From JBKBYG01 sp046313435 (lineage in GTDB: Bacteria > Pseudomonadota > Alphaproteobacteria > Rickettsiales > Arcanibacteraceae), in the NCBI GenBank assembly GCA_046313435.1, contig JBKBYG010000056.1, positions 1 through 5,364 on the forward strand: a stretch of 5,364 bases of DNA, read 5' to 3'. Below the pieces are notes generated by a model. The model did no database searches and had not been told where the DNA came from. It saw only the letters and a list, made by a program, of their open reading frames with translations. The translations under genes were made by a program, and so were the position numbers. Every line of letters begins with the position of its first letter. The first letter of the stretch is position 1. Shown here piece after piece: positions 1 through 5,364 of the stretch.

Positions 1-118
1 CGTGATTATACTCCTTTCCTCCAATTCTAACATCATCTTGAGCATTGTGATTTTTTTTATATATGGTTGGTTTAGTAATATTTCTTTTTGGTCGGATTTG
101 AGGCCTAGATTGAGTCAT
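1..118 (-). CDS. Probable DUF4167 protein, N-terminal 39 codons only (runs off left edge)
   Basis: This reading frame starts with ATG at 118-116 and stays open to the window edge, so only the N-terminus is seen. It begins MTQSRPQIRPKRN, a basic, low-complexity stretch, and then reaches NAQDDVRIGGKEYNH at about residues 25-39. The pattern of a basic N-terminus followed by D-V-[KR]-I-x-G resembles the start of the DUF4167 domain, a family of unknown function that often follows prmC in alphaproteobacteria. The start is well supported: a good Shine-Dalgarno, AGGGA at 129-125, sits about 7 bases upstream and overlaps the prmC stop codon. The 9-base gap makes it the next gene of the operon and suggests translational coupling to prmC. 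The basic N-terminus could bind nucleic acid, but that is inference. The coding call is fairly secure; the family call is moderate because the rest of the domain is missing. Confidence 0.6.
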   Translation of the reverse strand, partial: MTQSRPQIRPKRNITKPTIYKKNHNAQDDVRIGGKEYNH

Positions 119-127
119 AAAATTTCC

Positions 128-988
128 CTAAATTAAATTGATTATTATACATCTAACAATACCGGAAAGATCATTTTTATATGTATAAATGTTAAGATTA
201 TTTTTTATAAATATATCAGTAATGTCATTATGTTGAAACTGACCACATTCAAATATGGCAAATCCAGACGGATTGAGTAATTTGCTTATATATGGAGCAA
301 TCTTTTGATAGCATTCAAGCCCATCATTTCCTCCAAATAAAGCTTGATATGGTTCATATAAGGATACATCTTTATCTAATATAGATAGATCGCCATTTTT
401 TATATAAGGGGGATTACATACTATAATATCAAATTTCTCTTCAATCCCATCTGCCCAGTTATTCAAAATTAACCTTGCTCTTGAAGTAAGCATTAAATTT
501 TCTGAATTAGATTTTGCTATTTCTAAAGCCTCAGGGGAGATATCAACCCCAATTCCTGTAGAATTTGGAAACTCAGCCAGTAAGGTAAATAGTAAACAGC
601 CGCTACCTACGCCTAGATCTAAAATTTTCAAGGGTTTGCTTTTATTAAGATAAAGTTCAAGGCAAGCTTCTATAATTGTTTCACTATCAGCTCTAGGTGT
701 TAAAACATGTTTATTAACATTAAATTCTCTCCCATAAAATTCTTTTTTACCAACTATTTGCGATATTGGTTCAAAATTTATCCTTCTATAAATCAAATCT
801 TTGTATAAATTAAATTGTTCCATACTGATTTCTTCATCAAATTTCGAAATCAATTCCTCATGGTTGAAGCCGGAAACTTTTTGTAAAAGAATCCTTGCAT
901 CTAGGCTACTATTTTCAATGCTATTTTCTGTTAATAGCTTATTACCTAAGCGTAAAGCTTGATTTAAACTTAAGCACTTTGAATTCAC
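128..988 (-). CDS. prmC: Peptide chain release factor N5-glutamine methyltransferase PrmC (HemK)
   Basis: PrmC transfers a methyl group from S-adenosylmethionine to the glutamine of the GGQ motif in release factors RF1 and RF2, which is needed for efficient termination; it acts in the cytoplasm. The 286-residue length is normal. A helical N-terminal release-factor-binding domain spans about residues 1-80, followed by the linker motif TPRADSE (97-103). The Rossmann methyltransferase domain shows DLGVGSG (124-130) for SAM binding, VDIS (148-151) with the acidic residue expected to hold the ribose, and the catalytic NPPY (192-195). The YEP (211-213) and ALFGGNDGLECY (216-227) segments and the final DLSGIVRC are also typical. 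The start is GTG at 988-986, sharing one base with the gpsA stop (TAGTG), with only a weak purine-rich stretch upstream; no ATG lies near it. The stop is TAG. In Rickettsia proper this enzyme is fused to the tRNA methyltransferase TrmB; here it is not. Confidence 0.95.
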   Translation of the reverse strand: MNSKCLSLNQALRLGNKLLTENSIENSSLDARILLQKVSGFNHEELISKFDEEISMEQFNLYKDLIYRRINFEPISQIVGKKEFYGREFNVNKHVLTPRADSETIIEACLELYLNKSKPLKILDLGVGSGCLLFTLLAEFPNSTGIGVDISPEALEIAKSNSENLMLTSRARLILNNWADGIEEKFDIIVCNPPYIKNGDLSILDKDVSLYEPYQALFGGNDGLECYQKIAPYISKLLNPSGFAIFECGQFQHNDITDIFIKNNLNIYTYKNDLSGIVRCIIINLI

Positions 989-1944
989 TATTCTTCTATT
1001 CCATTAATTAACGATAAATTATTGATAATTTCTTTTATCATTATAGCTTCTTTATTATTATAAATATAATCATAAACAAATTGGCATATAGGCAAATTTA
1101 ATTCATATTTGTCAATTAATTGTTTAACAGAAATACAAGATTCAACTCCTTCAATTGTTGAATTCTGAGGTATTTGTCTATTTAACACTGAATCAAGCCC
1201 AAATTTTAAATTACGCGATTTAGAACTATTACAAGTTAAATTAAGATCACCAATTCCAGATAATCCCATTATAGTAGCTAATTGCCCGCCCTTTAACCGT
1301 GCTAACTTGAATATCTCAGCGATACCTCCAGTTATTATTGCGGACCTTGCATTCTCTCCAAATTCTAGCCCAATTGTAATTCCACACGCTATTGCTATAA
1401 TGTTTTTTAATGCACCACCAATTTGTGCACTAATAACATCGTCACTAGCGTAAAGTGAAAACGATTCACAAGATAAACTGTCAGCAATTTTTTGTGCAAT
1501 TTTTAAATTTTCTGCAGCAATTATAGTTGCCGCTGGTAAATTTAACATGATCTCGCTTGCAAAATTAGGTCCTGTTAAAACAAGTATATTATTATTTGGA
1601 GCAAGTTCTTTTAAAACTTCACTCATTAATTTTAAACTGTATTTTTCAATCCCTTTGGAACATATGACTATATCATAATTTTCTAATTTTCCGTTAAAAT
1701 TTTTAAAAAAATTGCGTATTTTTTGAGCAGGTATTGCAAGAAAAAGAATGTTGTTTTCCAATGCTTGAGTAATACTCATAGTAAATTTAATATTTTTACG
1801 ATTATTTTTTTCTATAAGATTTTTCAAATCCTCTGAAATATCACTTCTTCCCCAAACTATAATCTCTTCTGCTTTATGGGAAAAGGCTTTAGCTAAAGCC
1901 GTTCCCCATGCTCCAGCCCCTATAATACTAATTTTTATATTCAT
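988..1944 (-). CDS. gpsA: NAD(P)+-dependent glycerol-3-phosphate dehydrogenase
   Basis: GpsA reduces dihydroxyacetone phosphate to sn-glycerol-3-phosphate in the cytoplasm, giving the backbone for phospholipid synthesis. The 318 residues are close to the usual bacterial length. The N-terminal Rossmann fold carries the nucleotide-binding loop GAGAWGTALA (9-18) and WGR (31-33). CSKGIE (95-100) contains the conserved lysine, TGPNFASEI (124-132) matches the GPxFAxE signature, and GGALKN (176-181) contains the presumed catalytic lysine at 180. The C-terminal helical domain has NARSAIITGG (198-207), GLSGIGDLNLTC (227-238), SRNLKFG (243-249) and the EG pair at 265-266. No key residue is missing. The gene starts with ATG 4 bases after the ileS stop, with no strong Shine-Dalgarno, so it probably depends on translational coupling to ileS. 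It ends in TAG overlapping the prmC start. Intact gpsA implies the organism can make its own glycerol-3-phosphate if it has or imports dihydroxyacetone phosphate. Confidence 0.95.
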   Translation of the reverse strand: MNIKISIIGAGAWGTALAKAFSHKAEEIIVWGRSDISEDLKNLIEKNNRKNIKFTMSITQALENNILFLAIPAQKIRNFFKNFNGKLENYDIVICSKGIEKYSLKLMSEVLKELAPNNNILVLTGPNFASEIMLNLPAATIIAAENLKIAQKIADSLSCESFSLYASDDVISAQIGGALKNIIAIACGITIGLEFGENARSAIITGGIAEIFKLARLKGGQLATIMGLSGIGDLNLTCNSSKSRNLKFGLDSVLNRQIPQNSTIEGVESCISVKQLIDKYELNLPICQFVYDYIYNNKEAIMIKEIINNLSLINGIEE

Positions 1945-1948
1945 GGAA

Positions 1949-4900
1949 CTATTCTTTAACTAAAGAAATATGTAATTTCCTTTCATTAACTTGACTAACA
2001 GAAGAAAAGTCAATTTTGTCTAAAGGAACATGCATTATTTTTGATAAAGTCTGTTCACAAATATATTCTTCGTAAGTTTTGACTATCTCTATAGTTTCAG
2101 CGTCGGAATCAATAAATATTTTTATATGATCAGAAACATTAAAGTTAGCTTCTTTACGCAGCTGCTGGATAATGCGCACTATATCACGGGCAATGCCTTC
2201 TTGCTCAAGCTCTTTTGTGATATTTAAGTCCAAGATAACTAAACTATTTCCAGATGAGAGTGTTCTAGTTGATTTGGAATCTTTTGCCTCTAGATTAAAT
2301 TTTCCTTCGTCAGCAAGTAATTCTTCTCCTAAAATTTCTATTTTTCCAGATTCATTAACTTTCCAATTATTATTTTTCACTGCAGCTAAAATATCTTTCA
2401 TTTTAGTTGGAAGTCTTTTGCCAAGCATTGGAAAGTTTAATTGCAATTTTTTATTTGCTTTATCTTCAATATTTTCTGAAAATATTATTTCTTTAACATT
2501 TACTTCGTCTTTGATTATATTTTCAAAATTTCTTAAATGAGCAAGATTTTCACCTACTATCTCAAGCTTATTTAATGGCAAGCGAGTACGTATATTTTCA
2601 TCACTTCTAATTGAAAGACTTGTACTACAAATATCTCTTACATAATCCATGTCTCTAATTAAATTGCTTTCAAGAGAAATTTTTAAATTACTTGGATAAT
2701 TGCTTAAATGTACGGATTCTTTATCAGGATTTAAGCCCTTATATATTTCCTCTGCAATTAAAGGCAGGAGTGGAGATATAGCTATACACATCATATTTAT
2801 CACAGTGAATAATGTATCATACGCTTCTTTTTTATCTTGATCTTTTTCACTTTTCCAAAATCTAATTCTATTCCTTCTAATATACCAATTATTCAATATT
2901 TCAAAAAAATCTTGGATTTTAGCACAAGCAGTAGGCGTGTCATAATTATCCATAGATTTTCTAATGATTTCCAATGCATCTTTAAGTTTTGCAAGAATAT
3001 ATTTATCAAATAAATTATTAGATTCTTCAATGAGATTTGCTTGGATTTGATCTGAATTAGCATAAAGAGTGAAAAAGTTATATGCATTCCAAATTGGCTT
3101 TACGACAAGTCGTAATGTGTCTTTAACCATTACTCCTTCTTTATCAATTAAAAATTCTTCACCCTTCATTACGTTTGAGGAAAGCATTAAGAATCTAAGC
3201 GCATCTGATCCATATTTTGCAAATAATTCTTTTGGATCAGCATAATTGTTTAATCTTTTTGACAATTTTTGCCCGTGTGCATCAAGTATTACCCCGTGGC
3301 ATACACAATTTAGGAATGGTGGTCTATCAAATAATGCTGTAGACAATACCATTAAAGTATAAAACCATCCTCTAGTTTGAGCGACATATTCAGCTATAAA
3401 ATCTGCAGGGAAATGATTTTCAAACCATTCTTTATTTTCAAAAGGATAATGGACTTGTGCATATGGCATAGAACCACTTTCAAACCAACAATCAAATACA
3501 TCATCGACTCTTCTCATGACAGATTGGCCTGTAGGATCATCTGGGTTTGGTCGAGTTAATTTATCAATGAAATGTTTATGAAGATCTGAAACCTTAACAT
3601 TAAAATCTCTTTCAATTTCTTCCACTGATCCATAGACGTCAATACGCGGATATTTTGGATTATCCGATTTCCAAACAGGTATTGGAGTGCCCCAAAATCT
3701 ATTGCGGCTTATCGACCAATCCCTAGCATTTTCAAGCCATTTTCCAAATAAACCATTTTTAATATGCCCAGGTATCCAATTAATTTGTTGATTAAGCTCA
3801 ACCATTCTATCACGAAATTTGGTAACTTCAACATACCATGAAGGCACAGCTTTGTATATTAAAGGAGTATCAGTACGCCAACAATGTGGATAATTATGTA
3901 TATATTGTTCTGTTTTAACCCAAGCATTATTATTTTTTAAATATTTTATAATTTCATCATTAGCATCAAATACTTGCATTCCTGCAAAATCACTAACTTC
4001 ACTTGTGAATTTTCCTGCATTATCTACTGGACACACAAGCTCAATATTATTTTTTTGACATAAAACTTGGTCATCTTCACCAAATCCTGGTGCAATATGA
4101 ACAATACCTGTACCATCACCTTCAGTAACGAATTCTGCAGATAAAATTCTAAATGCATTTTTATGATTAGCAAAGTAAGAGAATAGAGGTTGGTAAGTTA
4201 GGCCTTCTATATCTTCTGCTTTCAAAATGCCGCTGACTTTATCATCGTCTGAAAGCCCAAGTTCCTTTCTATATTTATTTACTGAACTCTCAGCAATAAT
4301 TAAACATTCATCACCTTTGACTATATAAGCGTAAGATATTTCCTTACCAATTGCGAGTGCAAGATTTGAAGGCAAAGTCCAAGGAGTAGTAGTCCAAGCT
4401 AAAATCTTGTACTTTAGATTTGTATCTAAATTTTTTGGACTTTCGTTTAAAGTAAATGTAACTGTAACAGCTTTATCAGCGCGCTCCCGATAAGAATTAT
4501 CTAACTTAGTTTCAAAATTAGATAATGGAGTTTCACAGGCCCATGAATAAGGCATTACTCTCATTGATTCATATATCAAGCCTTTTTTATATAATTCCTT
4601 AAATGCCCATATTACAGATTCCATATACGGTAGATCCATAGTTTTATAATCATTTTTAAAATCTACCCAACGAGCTTGCCTAGTAACATATTCTTCCCAG
4701 TCAGATGTATATTTCAGGACAGAGGTACGGCAATGCTCATTAAACTTCTCAACACCATATTCCATAATCTGCATTCTACCAGAAATACCAAGCTCTTTTT
4801 CTGCACCCATTTCTGCAGGTAATCCGTGACAATCCCAACCAAATCTGCGTTCAACCTTTTTGCCTATAATAGTTTGAAAACGCGCAACCATATCTTTTTT

Positions 4901-5119
4901 ATAACCAGTAAGCAAATGACCATAATGTGGAAGACCATTAGCAAAAGGAGGACCATCATAAAAAACAAACTCATTATTCTTACCATCTTTCTGAGCGGGT
5001 CTATTATCTATGGATTTTTGGAAAATATTTTGTTCCTTCCAATATTTTAATATTTTTTCTTCTATTTCAGAAAAGTTAGGATTTGAATTTGTATCAGGAT
5101 AAAATTTATTACTAGTCAT
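1949..5119 (-). CDS. ileS: Isoleucyl-tRNA synthetase, eukaryote/archaeon-like (IleS2) type
   Basis: This class Ia synthetase charges tRNA-Ile and hydrolyses mischarged valine. From the ATG at 5119-5117 it has 1056 residues. The catalytic core shows the HIGH-box variant PHYGHLL (64-70) and the KMSKS-box variant KLSKR (618-622). GWDCHGLPAE (94-103) leads into the inserted CP1 editing domain, about 190-400, with TTTPWT (243-248) and HIAPGFGEDD (341-350). SRNRFWGTPIPVW (471-483), FDCWFESGSMPYAQ (542-555) and QTRGWFYT (581-588) closely match eukaryotic cytosolic enzymes. The anticodon-binding domain carries NWYIRRNRIRFW (744-755). The C-terminal tail has GIARDIVRIIQQLRK, as in the eukaryotic type, and no zinc-binding cysteine cluster of the bacterial type. 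The frame extends 22 codons upstream to a TTG at 5185, but MTSNKFYP matches the start of Rickettsia IleRS and GAG lies 5 bases before this ATG, so 5119 is preferred. The stop is TAG. It is the first gene of the apparent operon. Confidence 0.96.
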   Translation of the reverse strand: MTSNKFYPDTNSNPNFSEIEEKILKYWKEQNIFQKSIDNRPAQKDGKNNEFVFYDGPPFANGLPHYGHLLTGYKKDMVARFQTIIGKKVERRFGWDCHGLPAEMGAEKELGISGRMQIMEYGVEKFNEHCRTSVLKYTSDWEEYVTRQARWVDFKNDYKTMDLPYMESVIWAFKELYKKGLIYESMRVMPYSWACETPLSNFETKLDNSYRERADKAVTVTFTLNESPKNLDTNLKYKILAWTTTPWTLPSNLALAIGKEISYAYIVKGDECLIIAESSVNKYRKELGLSDDDKVSGILKAEDIEGLTYQPLFSYFANHKNAFRILSAEFVTEGDGTGIVHIAPGFGEDDQVLCQKNNIELVCPVDNAGKFTSEVSDFAGMQVFDANDEIIKYLKNNNAWVKTEQYIHNYPHCWRTDTPLIYKAVPSWYVEVTKFRDRMVELNQQINWIPGHIKNGLFGKWLENARDWSISRNRFWGTPIPVWKSDNPKYPRIDVYGSVEEIERDFNVKVSDLHKHFIDKLTRPNPDDPTGQSVMRRVDDVFDCWFESGSMPYAQVHYPFENKEWFENHFPADFIAEYVAQTRGWFYTLMVLSTALFDRPPFLNCVCHGVILDAHGQKLSKRLNNYADPKELFAKYGSDALRFLMLSSNVMKGEEFLIDKEGVMVKDTLRLVVKPIWNAYNFFTLYANSDQIQANLIEESNNLFDKYILAKLKDALEIIRKSMDNYDTPTACAKIQDFFEILNNWYIRRNRIRFWKSEKDQDKKEAYDTLFTVINMMCIAISPLLPLIAEEIYKGLNPDKESVHLSNYPSNLKISLESNLIRDMDYVRDICSTSLSIRSDENIRTRLPLNKLEIVGENLAHLRNFENIIKDEVNVKEIIFSENIEDKANKKLQLNFPMLGKRLPTKMKDILAAVKNNNWKVNESGKIEILGEELLADEGKFNLEAKDSKSTRTLSSGNSLVILDLNITKELEQEGIARDIVRIIQQLRKEANFNVSDHIKIFIDSDAETIEIVKTYEEYICEQTLSKIMHVPLDKIDFSSVSQVNERKLHISLVKE

Positions 5120-5161
5120 TATATCTCTTAAGTTTTTTATGTTATAATTAAGAGATATAAT
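5118..5161. repeat. Perfect 14-bp inverted repeat in the ileS leader (possible RNA hairpin or operator)
   Basis: The arms at 5118-5131 (ATTATATCTCTTAA on the plus strand) and 5148-5161 (TTAAGAGATATAAT) are exact reverse complements, separated by a 16-base AT-rich loop. The pairing stops on both sides of the arms. In the ileS transcript the downstream arm contains the purine-rich ribosome binding site (AAGAGA, 5129-5124) and the first two bases of the ileS ATG, so pairing would hide the initiation region. The upstream arm overlaps the proposed -10 box. The stem has only two G-C pairs, so it would be modestly stable. It is not an intrinsic terminator, since no T run follows it in the direction of transcription. 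The symmetry itself is certain; the function is inferred. Confidence 0.75.
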
Positions 5162-5185
5162 ATGAAAATTAGAATCAAGTTGCAA
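5157..5185 (-). promoter_or_regulatory. Candidate sigma70-type promoter for the ileS operon
   Basis: On the minus strand, TTGCAA (5185-5180) is followed after exactly 17 bases by TATTAT (5162-5157), close to the TTGACA and TATAAT consensus boxes (4 of 6 and 5 of 6). Transcription would begin near 5150, about 30 bases before the ileS ATG. This lies in the only gap of any size in the window, just upstream of the first gene of the operon, which supports it. In DNA this AT-rich, promoter-like hexamers arise by chance, so the call is moderate. Confidence 0.5.
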
Positions 5186-5227
5186 GTAATCTAGTTTGAA
5201 TATTGATAATATTATTTCCTGGAAAAA

Positions 5228-5364
5228 TTATTTTGAAGGTACTGTAACAGAATTTGTTGATAAATCGTTAGACTCTCTCTGTTGTCTTATTAATTCTCCC
5301 CAGCAGGGAATGCTGTGATCTGTTAAACTAATTTTGGTTTTACATATTTTATTAACTGCTCTTA
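5228..5364 (-). CDS. C-terminal end of an unrecognised protein (cut by right edge)
   Basis: A minus-strand frame is open from the right edge (first full codon at 5362-5360) for 44 codons and ends in TAA at 5230-5228. Both other minus-strand frames meet a stop within 12 bases of the edge. The peptide has ordinary protein composition, with a central segment DHSIPCWGELIRQQRESNDL and a polar Ser/Thr/Asn-rich tail ending VTVPSK, as expected of a soluble C-terminus. I do not recognise the family. It ends 108 bases before the ileS ATG, with no convincing terminator hairpin plus T run after it, so some readthrough into ileS is possible. The alternative is a chance open frame, which I consider less likely given its length in such AT-rich DNA and its balanced composition. 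Confidence 0.55.
   Translation of the reverse strand, partial: RAVNKICKTKISLTDHSIPCWGELIRQQRESNDLSTNSVTVPSK

Noticed and set aside
618..622. KLSKR in place of KMSKS in IleRS as a sign of a defective enzyme
   Set aside because: That numbering is in protein residues. The two lysines are kept, and I recall KLSKR from Rickettsia IleRS, so it looks like a lineage variant and not a loss.
2172..2540. 122-codon plus-strand open frame opposite the end of ileS
   Set aside because: It is antisense to a well-matched part of ileS, rich in Ser, Phe and Ile as expected from reading AT-rich coding DNA backwards, and has no recognisable motif.
2893..3087. 64-codon minus-strand open frame in another phase inside ileS
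   Set aside because: It overlaps the anticodon-binding domain of IleRS and has a Leu/Ile/Lys-rich composition without any motif.
3377..3559. 60-codon plus-strand open frame
   Set aside because: It is antisense to the conserved catalytic core of IleRS; no independent support.
4826..5050. 74-codon plus-strand open frame opposite the ileS N-terminal region
   Set aside because: It lies opposite the HIGH-box region of ileS, whose protein matches fix the true frame; the hydrophobic tail is a composition effect.
5120..5185. Upstream extension of ileS by 22 codons to a TTG start
   Set aside because: It starts with a rare codon, has no counterpart in the Rickettsia IleRS N-terminus, would begin upstream of the proposed transcription start, and lies across the inverted repeat.
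5205..5235. Possible terminator after the upstream gene (TTTCC/GGAAA and AATATT repeats)
   Set aside because: The pairing is short with almost no loop, and no T run follows; it is too weak to call in AT-rich DNA.
5301..5315. Short hairpin CAGCA-GGGAA-TGCTG
   Set aside because: The stem is only 5 bp, has no following T run, and lies inside the open frame of the upstream gene.

Overview
The window is strongly AT-rich and densely coded. Every gene that can be supported lies on the minus strand, so it reads from right to left. The organism is most likely an alphaproteobacterium of the order Rickettsiales, in or near the Rickettsiaceae. Four things point there: the base composition, an isoleucyl-tRNA synthetase of the eukaryote/archaeon-like type that Rickettsia carries, an N-terminus (MTSNKFYP) like that of Rickettsia IleRS, and a prmC gene followed by what looks like a DUF4167 gene, an alphaproteobacterial neighbourhood. 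It is probably not Rickettsia proper, because PrmC stands alone here instead of being fused to TrmB. All of this rests on recalled family features, not on a search.

Layout in transcription order: (1) the last 44 codons of an unrecognised gene, ending in TAA at 5228; (2) a 108-base intergenic gap (5120-5227) holding a plausible sigma70-type promoter and a perfect 14-bp inverted repeat that covers the -10 box on one side and the ileS ribosome binding site and start codon on the other; (3) ileS, 5119 to 1949; (4) gpsA, 1944 to 988, beginning 4 bases after ileS; (5) prmC, 988 to 128, with a GTG start that shares one base with the gpsA stop; (6) the first 39 codons of a probable DUF4167 protein, starting 9 bases after prmC and running off the left edge.

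The tight spacing (+4, -1 and +9 bases) and the absence of any terminator between genes indicate one operon, ileS-gpsA-prmC-DUF4167. Its members serve isoleucine charging of tRNA, sn-glycerol-3-phosphate supply for phospholipids, and methylation of release factors for termination. These are housekeeping genes, intact with all key motifs. I see no mobile element, CRISPR array, RNA gene, secretion system or defence system, and no undescribed multi-gene system. The most interesting feature is the inverted repeat in the ileS leader, whose placement suggests that the outcome for ileS translation could depend on where the transcript starts.
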